Source of the DNA: Verrucomicrobiia bacterium | GTDB taxonomy: Bacteria; Verrucomicrobiota; Verrucomicrobiia; Opitutales; Opitutaceae | DNA: 64,000 nt | Direction: 5' to 3' | Assembly: GCA_011525695.1 (NCBI GenBank) | Contig: WYBX01000084.1 | Location: forward strand, 1-64,000 | In this document: positions 1 through 8,702 of the stretch, piece after piece | Position numbering within the stretch: position 1 is the first letter of the stretch | How the letters are laid out: each line of letters starts with the position of its first letter | Notes under the pieces: model-generated | The model's database searches: none | What the model was told of the DNA's origin: nothing | What the model saw: only the letters and a program-made list of their open reading frames with translations | Translations under genes and position numbers: made by a program

Positions 1-2
1 AA

Positions 3-116
3 CCGTTCGACATGCTTCTGACGCTGCTGCAGAGTGAATCTCTTCCGCCTCCTTCGGGTGATAGCCATCCCCAAGTCTATCCAACTCAGCCACGACCGTC
101 ACCACGTCCAAATTGA
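3..116 (+). CDS. possible C-terminal end of a gene cut by the window edge
   Basis: An open frame enters from the left edge and stops with TGA at 114-116. It would encode about 37 residues beginning PFDMLLTLLQ and ending in a Pro/Ser-rich tail. I do not recognise it. It could be the real C-terminus of an upstream plus-strand gene or chance read-through, and the piece is too short to tell. Confidence 0.22.
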   Translation, partial: PFDMLLTLLQSESLPPPSGDSHPQVYPTQPRPSPRPN

Positions 117-535
117 ACGGTTACGGTTCACCAGCGGACGGGCCTTACAGCCTGGGATTTCCAAATATGGGCAATACCTCCTCGTCCGGGAACGTTCAGC
201 CCAGCTTGGGTAGGACTTGGGTAAGCCTTCCGGCGCTCATTGCTGGAGGTGCGCCAGGTCCTGGGGGGTTCCAAGAGCGGGACCTCGATGTCGCTGCCAC
301 TCTGGTACTCAAGGCGAATTACGACTTGAGCACCGGTCGGATCCCAAGTGATGAATCGCTAATCGATGAGACGCTTCCTCACTCAATCTACCTTCACAGC
401 AAGCCCGCTTGGTTTGGAAATCTTCCCTGGCCTCCGTTTGATCCAGCGAGCCCTAATCCTCGCTTTGATGCAATCCCTGCAGGCTACCGTTACCTGAATA
501 ATGGAGCGGACACCGCCGGGGCTAAGCTGCGATAG
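113..535 (+). pseudogene. decayed fragment of a beta-helix surface protein gene, paralogous to the giant gene at 54248-61300
   Basis: The translated fragment (about 140 residues) lines up by eye with the end of the beta-helix domain of the giant surface protein at the other end of the window. Shared pieces, in the same order, are GPYSLGFPNMGN versus GPYSFGFPNIGN, RDLDVAAT versus IDLDVAAT, WFGNLPWPP versus WFGDRPWPA, and PAGYRY versus PAGYRY. Roughly 70 residues between the first two pieces are missing. No signal peptide or N-terminal beta-helix precedes it, and it ends in a stop just after PAGYRY, where the full gene continues into Ig-like and YDG repeats. It lies on the opposite strand to the full copy. 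I read it as a truncated, internally deleted paralog that is probably not expressed; a short start of its own cannot be excluded. Confidence 0.7.
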
Positions 536-618
536 TTTCAATTGTTGTTCACCAGTTCTCGAGCGTTATGGTGGCCAAGCCGTTACGATTTCCAGAGGGT
601 ATTTCAGCCGAAGACCAC

Positions 619-1323
619 TCAGAATTGTTCGAAGAAATGCCGCTTGCTCCAAAACGTGAGGGCTAACCCAAGTACGAGCATCGCAAGGGAAGCGCCCCCT
701 TCGGGCACCGCGACGCCGCCTCCTCCCCCGGCTTCCGCATTATGGGAAAAGGGGGCCTTGACGAACTTCACCTTCCCCTTGCCGCTGGCATTATAGGTGT
801 ACAGGTCGAAGACCAAGGTTGAACCAGCGGCGAGATTTGTGACATCGACCTCGAACGCCATGAAGAGTGATTTGCCGCTGTTGCTCTGCGTCACCCCAGC
901 GTGCTCTCCGACGACGTCTTCAACATTGTAGTTGTGAAATCGATGAGCACTGCTGGTGTCGAAGGTAAAGCTGAACTCCTTGTAATACGTGGGGTACACC
1001 CCATGGCCTGGCATCAGGGCCGGCGCACCATAGGTCATATCGCCAACGGCATTTACGGTTTCGCCATTGAACGTGAAGGAGCCGAGCGATGGCACGGGGA
1101 ACTGGTCCAGACTCGGTGTCAGCCCAGCCGCGATGTAGTAAGTCCCGCTGGGAGCCAATGAATCCAGCATCGCAAAGAGGGTAAACGTCGGGTTGGTAGC
1201 GATGGTTGACTCTGAGCTGTCCACGTATTGCCCCGGCGACGCATCAAGCTGAAGGAGCGGCAGTGCGTGGGTGGGTAGGTTGGCGAGGGCTCCTAGGAGA
1301 AGGATGGTCAGCGTACGCTTCAT
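619..1323 (-). CDS. secreted sorting-tail protein (VPEGG, choice-of-anchor N-like)
   Basis: This 234-residue protein has an N-terminal signal peptide (MKRTLTILLLGALANLPTHA) and a C-terminal tripartite sorting tail: the motif VPEGGAS, a hydrophobic helix (about residues 207-225) and a basic end with SKR. Such tails are recognised by exosortases, which process the protein at the cell surface. The body contains a run like SFTFNGETVNAVGDMTYG and a late APFSHNAEA, which resembles the family called choice-of-anchor N; that family name is from memory and moderate in confidence. A glycine run just before VPEGG is a typical flexible linker. The gene is monocistronic, with a good sigma-54-type promoter immediately upstream, so the nearby PrsK/PrsR pair is the likely regulator. 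The exosortase for it is probably the one at 12207-13196. Confidence 0.85.
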   Translation of the reverse strand: MKRTLTILLLGALANLPTHALPLLQLDASPGQYVDSSESTIATNPTFTLFAMLDSLAPSGTYYIAAGLTPSLDQFPVPSLGSFTFNGETVNAVGDMTYGAPALMPGHGVYPTYYKEFSFTFDTSSAHRFHNYNVEDVVGEHAGVTQSNSGKSLFMAFEVDVTNLAAGSTLVFDLYTYNASGKGKVKFVKAPFSHNAEAGGGGGVAVPEGGASLAMLVLGLALTFWSKRHFFEQF

Positions 1324-1339
1324 TTTGGACCGGCGCGAA

Positions 1340-1357
1340 AAGCAAATGGAATACCAG
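1340..1357 (-). promoter_or_regulatory. predicted sigma-54 (-24/-12) promoter for the gene starting at 1323
   Basis: On the minus strand the site reads CTGGTATTCCATTTGCTT. GG and GC are exactly 10 bases apart, as in the consensus TGGCAC-N5-TTGCW, with 9 of 11 consensus positions matched. The predicted start of transcription lies only about 7 bases before the ATG, leaving almost no leader, so either translation is nearly leaderless or the true start codon is further in. Confidence 0.55.
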
Positions 1358-1528
1358 TGGCGGTAGGCGGAAAATCCACGTTGCGCAAGTTACTATCTAT
1401 TTGACACATGAGACTATAATTAAAAATAAATACGATATGCCCAGCTTGGGCCGGGCACGGATTGTAAGGGTATCCGACAGCCAGCCGTCATCCCGCTGAT
1501 CCCGTCGAACACTTTTCAGGCTTCCCCG

Positions 1529-2401
1529 TCAACGGCGGCGCCGCCGAATCCCAACCATGGCCGCGATTGGGACAACCAGAAGCAGGGCGGTCGCTCCGGA
1601 GTCAGGCACGCGAGGAGGGGTCGTGAACCTGCCCATGAGATTGTCATTTCCGCATTCCAGCGTGTAATGGAGCGTGGTCAGTGTGGAATCCGGCAGGAAC
1701 GAGAGGTCAACCGTGAGATAGTAATGGGTGTTGTTGCCGCTGGCATCGCCCAGCAATCCCGGTGACGTTGAACCAAAGGTCTCGAGCGCGTTGTATTCCG
1801 AGGGCAAGAGAGTGCCAAATCCGCCGATCGCGACGTTCTGGTAATCGGCAACCGCCGTACCGCCGCTCACGTACCGCCATGGATTCGAAGATGGCACGTC
1901 GGTGACCCGCCTCACGAGGCTCAGAGGAGTAATCTGAAATACGCTGTACTGGGTAACCGCGGCATTGAAGCTGATGACATAATCGTAGCCGAAGGAGTTA
2001 GCCACGGTCGCCGTGCTGCCCCAGGCAGACGTCCCCGAGCCGCCGTTAGCCGCCTGGCCGTACTTGGCATCGCCATTCACGTCGATGAAGATGTCTCCGG
2101 TCTTGTAGGTCTTGCCCGCATTCACGACTCCGTCCTGGAAGTCGAACCCGCCCACGAGCGAAAGATTGGAGCCATTCAGATACATTCCCTCCAGGTCCCA
2201 CACTTGCGCGGTAATGGTGTTGGGGTTGGTCTCGGTTTCATTGTCCTCCCGATTACTGTACCAGCCGGAGCCGGCGTAATTCGCATCGGAGATGGTTATG
2301 CTCGTTCCGACCGGGTCCGCCCATCCACTGGAGAAGAGCAGGAAGAACGCTGCCGCAGCTGCGAGCGAATGCCGGGATCTGCCGAGGATGGGGTGCTTCA
2401 T
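1529..2401 (-). CDS. secreted VPDSG-CTERM protein
   Basis: The protein has 290 residues. Residues 1-28 look like a signal peptide, with a hydrophobic stretch LAAAAAFFLLF followed by SSGWA. The C-terminus carries the verrucomicrobial sorting tail: VPDSGATALLL, a hydrophobic segment and a final run of five arginines. The region between is rich in Thr, Ser, Asn and Gly and has no catalytic motif I recognise, so it is probably a surface or matrix structural protein anchored or released by exosortase. The two tail genes at 619 and 1529 are adjacent, on the same strand, but separated by 205 bases, and each has its own sigma-54-type promoter. The ATG at 2401 is the only sensible start because the signal peptide follows at once. 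Confidence 0.85.
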   Translation of the reverse strand: MKHPILGRSRHSLAAAAAFFLLFSSGWADPVGTSITISDANYAGSGWYSNREDNETETNPNTITAQVWDLEGMYLNGSNLSLVGGFDFQDGVVNAGKTYKTGDIFIDVNGDAKYGQAANGGSGTSAWGSTATVANSFGYDYVISFNAAVTQYSVFQITPLSLVRRVTDVPSSNPWRYVSGGTAVADYQNVAIGGFGTLLPSEYNALETFGSTSPGLLGDASGNNTHYYLTVDLSFLPDSTLTTLHYTLECGNDNLMGRFTTPPRVPDSGATALLLVVPIAAMVGIRRRRR

Positions 2402-2412
2402 GGTAAGCGAAT

Positions 2413-2430
2413 AAGCATTTCCGTTGCCAA
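2413..2430 (-). promoter_or_regulatory. predicted sigma-54 (-24/-12) promoter for the VPDSG gene
   Basis: On the minus strand the site reads TTGGCAACGGAAATGCTT. The GG-N10-GC spacing is exact and 9 of 11 positions fit TGGCAC-N5-TTGCW. The predicted transcription start is about 2 bases from the ATG, so the mRNA would be practically leaderless. PrsR, encoded at 4436-5803, is the obvious candidate activator. Confidence 0.55.
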
Positions 2431-2804
2431 GGCTTTCATAGATCTGGGGAAAGTTACGTAAGATGCTTTAAAACAGCATGATAATCTTCGAGAAAAGTGA
2501 AAGTGTCCTTTAACCACTCCTGAAGTGGCAGCATATGTGTAAGGCGCCCCGACGAGATCGGCATTTCCAGCCTTCCTCATCCGGGACTGCTGGCATCCGG
2601 GGTCCGGAAGCAGCCTAAATAACCCTGAGGCTTATTGTCGGACGGCTTTACGGTCATCGCCTGCAGGGAACGTGGGGGTGTGATTTTAAAAAAAGATTAA
2701 CGTTTTCTAACTACTGATGGTCAAGTGTTAGCGATTCAGCGCTCCAGGAAGGCCCACGGCACGGTTCAAAACCTGCTTTTTGCAATATCTCCACAACGTA
2801 AGCC
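2431..2804. other. intergenic region between divergent genes
   Basis: About 370 bases separate the minus-strand VPDSG gene from the plus-strand gene starting at 2805. It should hold upstream activator sites for the VPDSG promoter and the plus-strand promoter. A GG-N10-GC arrangement at 2763-2776 has the correct -24/-12 spacing for the plus-strand gene, but the rest of the consensus is weak (ACGG instead of TGG). An A-rich tract lies near 2685-2700. Short open frames here have no convincing features, and I see no RNA gene. Confidence 0.4.
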
Positions 2805-4322
2805 ATGCCCACTATCTCATCATCCCCCGCCGGCCATCGTGCCTGGTTGTTCTCGCCCGCGCGTTCAATCGCGCTGTCCAGCCTGCTTTTCCTAACGCTC
2901 ACTGTTGCCCAGGCTGCTTCACCGTACAGCAACAGCGGACGTAGCCCTCTGGTACACTATTCCAACACGACATGGGCACTGGAGAAATCCGGAACCTTTA
3001 CCGCGGGGGCGACGGAAGGGACTGGCACCGCCAATTGGGTGGTCAATTACACCAAGGTTGAATCGACCCGCTCGCTCGTCGCGTTGGGATACATCGAGAT
3101 TTTCAACGCCGATTTTGTCTCCGTTACGATCGATAGTATTGTGATCAACCTCCAGGTCGGCGGGATCACCAAGACATCCAACGTCGCCACCGCAGCGGCG
3201 GGTGATGCCGCCACTTCCGCATTTGTGGATTCCGCCAGCAGTTCGGAGGGCTTGGGATTCTTCGCCGAGAATGCAGCGTCAGGTGCGATTGCATTGATTC
3301 ATGGAGCAACGGATCTGCCGACGACAGTAGACGCCGGGATCGTGCTGACGGCGCGGAGCCTCCTTCGGCTGTACTTCATCTCGGACTACGACCCCGCGGT
3401 CCTGGGTCTTAACACCGGTTCTCCGGCGAGGGCAGAGGTCATCGTGACATTCAACAACGGCTTGGGGACGTCGTTCCAGCATGCCTCGTTGGTCCCCGCC
3501 CTGGTGGAGCTGAATGCGGCGCCGACGCTCATCGACAATGCACTCGCAACCACGGGCACGGCGACCGCCGGATCATTCACGGCCATCAGCGAGGTTGTGA
3601 CCGACACCGGATCGATCGGATTCAGCGTCAGCGTCGATGGCGGCCAGGACGGAGGCACGGTGTGCAATACCGCCTTGCTCAGCAGCCCGCCCGCGTCGTT
3701 CCCCATCATCAAGCACGATGTCGTCGTCGCAAACCTCGAAATCCCGGGTCTGGATCTCACGGCCAGCGCGTGCGTGGATGTTCCTGGCCGCACTCCGCCT
3801 CCCGGTGGCGATGACTATGCCACGAACACGCAGGGCGGCTGGGGTTCAAAGCCGAACGGGAACAATCCTGGTGCCCGGCTGGCGGAACATTTTGCCTCGG
3901 TTTATCCCGCTGGTGTGTCGATCGGCGGCACGTACACGCTGCACTTCACATCGGCCGCAGCAATCTCGGCCTTCCTCCCGCAGGGCGGAAAGCCCGCCGT
4001 GTTGTCTGCCAGCGCCGTCAATCCGACCAAGAAGCTGACGGTCTTCGCCGGTCAGACCCTCGCGTTGACGCTCAACATCGACTTCTCTGCCGCCGGCCTG
4101 ATGCCAGGCGGGGCCACCGGTCTGGGTGGCTTGAAGGTCACTTCGGGCAAGCTTGCCGGCTGGACTGCCTCGCAAGTGCTCTGGCTGTGCAACCAGGTGC
4201 TGGGCGGCAACCTCGCCGCACTTCCGGCCGGTGTCAGCCTCAGTGACCTCAATAACGTCGCCGACGCGATCAACAACAACTTCACGGACGGCGACCACGA
4301 CAACGGATATTTGAGCCCTTGA
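2805..4322 (+). CDS. secreted protein of unknown function
   Basis: This 505-residue protein is the only substantial intact plus-strand gene here. It begins with a signal peptide (hydrophobic core SIALSSLLFLTLTVAQA, cleavage after AQA likely near residue 38). The body is rich in Ala, Thr, Gly and Val and predicted to be beta-rich, suggesting an exported or cell-surface protein. The C-terminal 70 residues (TASQVLWLCNQVLGG to the end, with NNFTDGDHDNGY) are more helical and acidic and might bind calcium, but I do not recognise a dockerin or any named domain. There is no sorting tail. It is monocistronic and ends in a strong terminator hairpin shared with the convergent prsR gene. I assign no function. 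Confidence 0.75.
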   Translation: MPTISSSPAGHRAWLFSPARSIALSSLLFLTLTVAQAASPYSNSGRSPLVHYSNTTWALEKSGTFTAGATEGTGTANWVVNYTKVESTRSLVALGYIEIFNADFVSVTIDSIVINLQVGGITKTSNVATAAAGDAATSAFVDSASSSEGLGFFAENAASGAIALIHGATDLPTTVDAGIVLTARSLLRLYFISDYDPAVLGLNTGSPARAEVIVTFNNGLGTSFQHASLVPALVELNAAPTLIDNALATTGTATAGSFTAISEVVTDTGSIGFSVSVDGGQDGGTVCNTALLSSPPASFPIIKHDVVVANLEIPGLDLTASACVDVPGRTPPPGGDDYATNTQGGWGSKPNGNNPGARLAEHFASVYPAGVSIGGTYTLHFTSAAAISAFLPQGGKPAVLSASAVNPTKKLTVFAGQTLALTLNIDFSAAGLMPGGATGLGGLKVTSGKLAGWTASQVLWLCNQVLGGNLAALPAGVSLSDLNNVADAINNNFTDGDHDNGYLSP

Positions 4323-4362
4323 AGCAAGGCAGAGCCGCGTGCGAGCTGAGCGCGGAAAAAGC

Positions 4363-4394
4363 AACGCCGGACGGGAGAAATCCCGTCCGGCGTT
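4363..4394. terminator. bidirectional intrinsic terminator between convergent genes
   Basis: A perfect 14-bp inverted repeat (AACGCCGGACGGGA and its complement) has a GAAA loop. It is followed by TTTTCTT on the plus strand and by TTGCTTTTT on the minus strand. It sits between the stop of the plus-strand secreted gene (4322) and the stop of prsR (4436), so it can end both transcripts. Confidence 0.85.
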
Positions 4395-4435
4395 TTCTTG
4401 AATGTGCCGCGTACTCCTGGCGGCGGTGCCGGCGG

Positions 4436-5803
4436 CTATTCCGGCTTTTGCAGTCCCAGCTTCTCGATTAGTTCGTACAGCGTGGGCCGGCTGATTCCCA
4501 GTTCCGCCGCGGCCCCGGTGATTTTGCCTCCGCTGCGACGGAGGGCCTGCGTGACCATCTCGCGCTCGACGCGCTCGCGCGCCTCCCGGAGTGACGTGCC
4601 GGTCTCCCCGCTGAGGATGGCATCCAGTTCCAGGTCGGCGGCGGAGACCTTACGCCCGTCGGCCATGATGACCGCGCGCCTGACTTTGTTCTGCAGTTCG
4701 CGCACGTTCCCCGGCCAGGTGTGCTGCCGCAGTGCACGCAGGGCATCAGGCGTGAAACTCATGCTCGATTTCCCGTTCTCGGCGGCGAAGTGCTGGAGGA
4801 ACGAACGGGCAAGCATCACGACATCGTCATCCCGATCCCGCAGCGGAGGCAGGATGATCTGCACGACCGCGAGCCGATAATAAAGATCCTCACGAAAGCT
4901 GCCATTGGCCATGTTGCGCCGGAGGTCCGCGTTGGTGGCTGCGACCACCCGTGTATCGACCGGGATCTCGTGGCGTCCGCCGACGCGTTCGACGCACTGC
5001 TCCTGGAGAAAGCGCAGGAGCTTGACCTGGATGGGCAGCGGAATCTCGCCGATTTCATCGAGGAATAGGGTCCCGCCTGCGGCATGTTCAATCCGACCCT
5101 TCCGCTGCGCATGGGCGCCGGTGAACGCCCCTTTCTCATGGCCGAACAGTTCGCTTTCAATCAGGGTTTCGGGAATGGCGCTGCAATTGATGGCCACGAA
5201 CGGCCCGTCCCGCCGGCTGCTGAGCCGATGAATCGCACGTGCGGTCATCTCCTTTCCCGTGCCGCTTTCGCCGAGGATGAGCACCGGGGCTTCGGTCGTC
5301 GCCACCTTGCGAATGGCATCGAAGACCGCGGGCATTCGCCCGCCACCACCCAGCAGGCCTTCGAACGAGCCGCCATTCAGCTGCTGCTGTAGCGTCCGAT
5401 ATTCCCGTTCCAACTGGGAGACATGAAAGCAGCGCCTCAGGAGCAGCTTCAATTCGTCCATCTCGATGGGTTTGCCCAGGAAATCATACGCGCCCGCGCC
5501 AATCGCCTGCAGGGCATTCGCCTTCTCGGCCTGTCCGCTGACAATGACGATCTTTGCGGAGCGGTCCGCGGCAAGCAGGTCGGCGAGGGTGGCAAGGCCC
5601 TCGTCCGGTGAAGCGGGACGGGGCGGCAGCCCGAGGTCCAGCAGGACGACGGATGGACGGTGAGCGCGGAAGGCCTCCACGGCGTTTGCCCGGTCACCCG
5701 CCAGGACAATTGTATAGTCCTGGGCAAGTGCCCAGCGCATCTGCGTGCGGATTTCCTCGTCGTCCTCGACGATCAACAGGGTTGGGTTGGAGCTAGTTTC
5801 CAC
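4436..5803 (-). CDS. prsR: PrsR-type sigma-54-dependent response regulator
   Basis: An NtrC-class regulator of exosortase-sorted protein genes, about 455 residues from the GTG at 5803. It has a receiver domain with the phosphoacceptor Asp in VVLLDLGLP (about residue 53), an AAA+ ATPase with Walker A GESGTGKE (about 178) and the sigma-54 contact motif GAFTGA (about 228), and a C-terminal Fis-type helix-turn-helix (GAAAELGISRPTLYELIEKL). The GTG start overlaps the end of prsK by 11 bases, fits the usual family length and puts the first strand of the receiver (TLLIVEDDEE) near the N-terminus; an ATG at 5884 would add 27 unlikely residues and a 92-base overlap. Co-transcription with the prsK sensor and sigma-54 sites before sorting-tail genes support the PrsR assignment over a generic NtrC. 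Confidence 0.88.
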   Translation of the reverse strand: METSSNPTLLIVEDDEEIRTQMRWALAQDYTIVLAGDRANAVEAFRAHRPSVVLLDLGLPPRPASPDEGLATLADLLAADRSAKIVIVSGQAEKANALQAIGAGAYDFLGKPIEMDELKLLLRRCFHVSQLEREYRTLQQQLNGGSFEGLLGGGGRMPAVFDAIRKVATTEAPVLILGESGTGKEMTARAIHRLSSRRDGPFVAINCSAIPETLIESELFGHEKGAFTGAHAQRKGRIEHAAGGTLFLDEIGEIPLPIQVKLLRFLQEQCVERVGGRHEIPVDTRVVAATNADLRRNMANGSFREDLYYRLAVVQIILPPLRDRDDDVVMLARSFLQHFAAENGKSSMSFTPDALRALRQHTWPGNVRELQNKVRRAVIMADGRKVSAADLELDAILSGETGTSLREARERVEREMVTQALRRSGGKITGAAAELGISRPTLYELIEKLGLQKPE

Positions 5804-7901
5804 GAGTGGGTAGATTGACTTCAAAGGTGGTGCCGCGACCGGGCTCGCTGGCAACGGAGATCGTGCCGCCGTGAGCTTCGACAATCATCCTGCTTTGAAA
5901 GAGGCCGATGCCCAAGCCGCGCTTCTTCGTCGTTTGAAAGGGACGGAAGAGCGAACGTTGCAGGAATTCGGGCGACATGCCGCAGCCGTTGTCGGCGACC
6001 GAAAGGACGACCCAGCCGTTGCGGCGAGTGGTGGCGACGCGAATCACGCCTTTATCTGTCACCGCTTCCATGGCGTTGAGCACGAGGTTGGTCGCCACCT
6101 TTTGGATCTGTTCCTGATCCATCCGGACCGGTGGCAGCTCGCCCAGATCCTTGATCACGGTCGCCTGGGCGGCGGCATCGAAACCGGCCAGTGCGCTTTG
6201 CACGACCTGGTTCAAGTCGGCATCGGTTCGCTGCAGGGTCAACTCGTGGCGGAGCTGGCCGAGACGACTGATCAACTGGTTGATGTGCGCCACTGAATTT
6301 CCGACACCCCGCAGGGCATCCTCCCGGAACTGGGGATCCGCAAAATGGATGGGCAGGTTACGCAGCATCAGGTTGAGGGACGAAGCCGCGTTCTTGAGAT
6401 CATGAACGAAAAACGCCGCCATGTTCTGGAAGGCCTCGAGCTCCTTTGCCTGGAGCAGGCGTTGCGACAACTGGACGTTCAGCAGGCTCGCCGCCGCCTG
6501 GTCCGCGATACACTTCAGCAGGTCGAAATCCTGGAGCGGAAATGCGACTCCGCTGACGCGATCCCCCAGCATCAACACGCCAACCAGCCGGCCAGGGCGC
6601 AGCAGTGGCACGCACAGCCGATTGCCTCCATTCGGAAAATCAGACGGATGCCAGCGGCGGAGGGCGGCTGCCCAGTCTGTCTCCGGCTGCTCGATGTCGA
6701 CGGCTTCGGGATGCGTTTCGAAATACTCCCGGACGGCCTGTGCCTCGGCGACGGAGGGGGTGCACTCGCGTGCCTGGGAACCGGATACCGAGGTGGAGCC
6801 CGCAAGGGTGAAGGTGCCCTTGCCCTCGTCCGCGAGCCAGAGGCTCACGGCCAGCGACTGGAAGATCTCGGCGGTAATGCTGACGATCGATCGGCAGAGA
6901 TCCGTCTGGTCGACGCAGGCCGCAGTGCCGTCCGAAAACTTTCGCCAGATTCCGCGGTAATCGTAAATGGGGCGCTGGAAATTGCGGCTGACAAAGCGCT
7001 TCAACTGCAGCCGGATCCGGTCGGATTGCAGGAGGACGGCGAGACCAACCAGGGAAACGAGGACGACGAAGGCCTTGAACGCAAAGAACGCATCGCCCCC
7101 AAAATGAGCCGCCACCTTGGCGAATACGCCGACGATCAGCAGATAAATCCCCGCCAGCGTGACGGTCAGCGATCCCTGCAGAACGGACAGGGACGGATAA
7201 ACGTCGGTTTCAGCTCGGCTGGCGCGCCATACTCCGCGGGCGATGACCAGCAATGCGGCCACCGTTCCGGCGGAAATCACATTCTCCAGCACGGTGGTGA
7301 ACCCGCGGAACAGCAATGCCTGGCTGCTGGCGTAAAGCTGGACCACGAAAAGGACGCCGATGCCGAGCAGAATGAATTTTATCCGCCAGCGCATGGTGCC
7401 CACCGAGGCACGGAACGTCCGCTCGAGGTTCATCAGCACGAGCACCGAAGCCAGGACAGAGCAGAAATACAGTCCAATCCCGGACCAGCCGAGCCGCAGC
7501 CGCCAGCCAATCGTGGGTTCATCCCAGAAGACGGAGGCAATCAGGTCCTGCCGGAGCGCGGTCGCGAAAACAATTGGTAGGAGGATTGCCGCGACGAGCG
7601 TGAGACGCCAGCGGGTCACGAAGGCGAGCGCGTTGCCGCGCGCATACGTGAGGCTGAAAAGCAGCCAGGCGCCGGGAAACGCACTGAAGGCCGAAAGCCG
7701 CCATTGCTGCCAGTAGCGGACAGTTTCAAGCGAATCAACGCTGAGGCTCATCCCACTGAAGATCCGCTCCGCCGCGAGCGCGGTGAGTCCGGCCACGAGT
7801 GCCCAGTCGGCCAGGCTCCTCCGACCCAATAACAGCGTGGCTCCCGCCACGGCGGCAGAAGCCGCCGCGCCTGCAATGGGGAGGAGAATGAGCAATGGCA
7901 C
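5793..7901 (-). CDS. prsK: PrsK-type membrane sensor histidine kinase
   Basis: This 702-residue sensor kinase is the partner of PrsR. The first about 300 residues contain roughly eight hydrophobic membrane segments. A GAF-like domain follows (about 330-480, ending CVPLLRPGRLVGVLMLGD), then the histidine motif FFVHDLKNAASSLN (about residue 499) characteristic of this family. The ATPase domain shows the N box NLVLNAMEAV, the G1 box DNGCGM and the G2 box GLGIGL. In characterised relatives PrsK and PrsR, together with sigma-54, switch on PEP-CTERM genes. The ATG at 7901 is followed at once by the first membrane segment. The signal sensed is not evident. About 200 bases upstream lies the terminator of the preceding gene, so prsK-prsR is probably its own transcription unit. 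Confidence 0.9.
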   Translation of the reverse strand: MPLLILLPIAGAAASAAVAGATLLLGRRSLADWALVAGLTALAAERIFSGMSLSVDSLETVRYWQQWRLSAFSAFPGAWLLFSLTYARGNALAFVTRWRLTLVAAILLPIVFATALRQDLIASVFWDEPTIGWRLRLGWSGIGLYFCSVLASVLVLMNLERTFRASVGTMRWRIKFILLGIGVLFVVQLYASSQALLFRGFTTVLENVISAGTVAALLVIARGVWRASRAETDVYPSLSVLQGSLTVTLAGIYLLIVGVFAKVAAHFGGDAFFAFKAFVVLVSLVGLAVLLQSDRIRLQLKRFVSRNFQRPIYDYRGIWRKFSDGTAACVDQTDLCRSIVSITAEIFQSLAVSLWLADEGKGTFTLAGSTSVSGSQARECTPSVAEAQAVREYFETHPEAVDIEQPETDWAAALRRWHPSDFPNGGNRLCVPLLRPGRLVGVLMLGDRVSGVAFPLQDFDLLKCIADQAAASLLNVQLSQRLLQAKELEAFQNMAAFFVHDLKNAASSLNLMLRNLPIHFADPQFREDALRGVGNSVAHINQLISRLGQLRHELTLQRTDADLNQVVQSALAGFDAAAQATVIKDLGELPPVRMDQEQIQKVATNLVLNAMEAVTDKGVIRVATTRRNGWVVLSVADNGCGMSPEFLQRSLFRPFQTTKKRGLGIGLFQSRMIVEAHGGTISVASEPGRGTTFEVNLPTRGN

Positions 7902-8003
7902 GGTCGCCTAGGGCTGACAAATCACGGGCGTGACGTCCATCCGGGATACCGGCAGTGGCAGCCGGGAAATTTCACCTGCCGGGTTCAGTTGCAGCTGCAA
8001 AAC

Positions 8004-8034
8004 GGAAAAAAGGCACGCCGACAATCGGCGTGCC
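8004..8034 (-). terminator. intrinsic terminator of the sorting-tail gene at 8106-8672
   Basis: On the minus strand, a 10-bp perfect stem (GGCACGCCGA with TCGGCGTGCC, 3-base loop) is followed by TTTTTTCC. It lies about 70 bases downstream of the stop codon. A second GC-rich hairpin (GGCCGGCG/CGCCGGCC) lies between it and the gene, near 8070-8097. It separates this gene from prsK. Confidence 0.8.
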
Positions 8035-8105
8035 CTGGAATCCACCGCATCGCACCAGCCTGGCGGGCTAGGCCGGCGCGCTCTTTAGCGCCGGCCCGCG
8101 TACGT

Positions 8106-8672
8106 TCAGGCAGCTGCTGACTTCTTGCGGCGGCCAAATGCGGCCAGACCGAGGAACGCGAGTCCGAGCAGGGCCAGCGTCGAGCCAGCCTCGGGAACAT
8201 GGGCATAGACTGTGAGGCGGGTTTCCTTCAGGTAAAAGTCGCCATTGTCGGCTCGCACCGTGTAGGTCAGCTGGCCGTCCTGCGCGATGTCAGCGAGCAG
8301 AGTCATGCTGAGGTTCCCGGAGACAAGTTGGTAGGTCCCGAGATTCCCAATCGTCCCGCCGACCTCGAAATGGTTCAGCCAGCTTGAGACCGAACCCAGA
8401 TCGACGGTCACGAACTCGTCCTGCCAGGCGTCAAGGTCATCCGCGAACCAGAAGCTGGCGACCGCATTGTCAAAGGTGAGGCTCGGGGAGAAATCCGTCT
8501 GCCCGCTGATGTCCCACGTATTCGTGTACGAGTCGACGCCGTAGCTTTCCAGCCGCACGTAGCTCGCGCCTTGCAGGTGGCCGTCGACAAAGACGAACGG
8601 ATTGGCCGAGGCCACGCTGGACATAACGAGGGCCAGCGTGCTGGCGATAAGGGTGTTTCGGAGGAGTTTCAT
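8106..8672 (-). CDS. secreted VPEAG sorting-tail protein
   Basis: The protein has 188 residues from the ATG at 8672. Its signal peptide is MKLLRNTLIASTLALVMSSV with cleavage near ASA-NP. The C-terminal tail is VPEAGSTLALLGLAFLGLAA followed by FGRRKK, the classic order of motif, transmembrane helix and basic patch for exosortase. The middle about 120 residues are beta-rich with many aromatic and acidic residues (for example WDISGQTDF, LDAWQDEF) and no recognised enzyme motif. The open frame extends upstream to 8846, but that extension has no signal-peptide logic and crosses the promoter. The gene stands alone between prsT and prsK with its own sigma-54 promoter and terminator, a fair candidate for the cluster's principal substrate. 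Confidence 0.88.
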   Translation of the reverse strand: MKLLRNTLIASTLALVMSSVASANPFVFVDGHLQGASYVRLESYGVDSYTNTWDISGQTDFSPSLTFDNAVASFWFADDLDAWQDEFVTVDLGSVSSWLNHFEVGGTIGNLGTYQLVSGNLSMTLLADIAQDGQLTYTVRADNGDFYLKETRLTVYAHVPEAGSTLALLGLAFLGLAAFGRRKKSAAA

Positions 8673-8702
8673 GGTGAGAATCGCGAGGATTGGCCGGTAT
8701 TT

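Noticed and set aside
542..796. Plus-strand 84-codon open frame after the beta-helix fragment
   Set aside because: It is antisense to the end of the VPEGG sorting-tail gene and has no features of its own.
1401..1420. TTGACA and TATAAT on the plus strand as a sigma-70 promoter
   Set aside because: The spacer is only 8 bases instead of about 17, and no plus-strand gene follows.
2398..2580. Minus-strand 60-codon open frame
   Set aside because: It runs through the predicted promoter of the VPDSG gene, with no signal or domain and biased composition.
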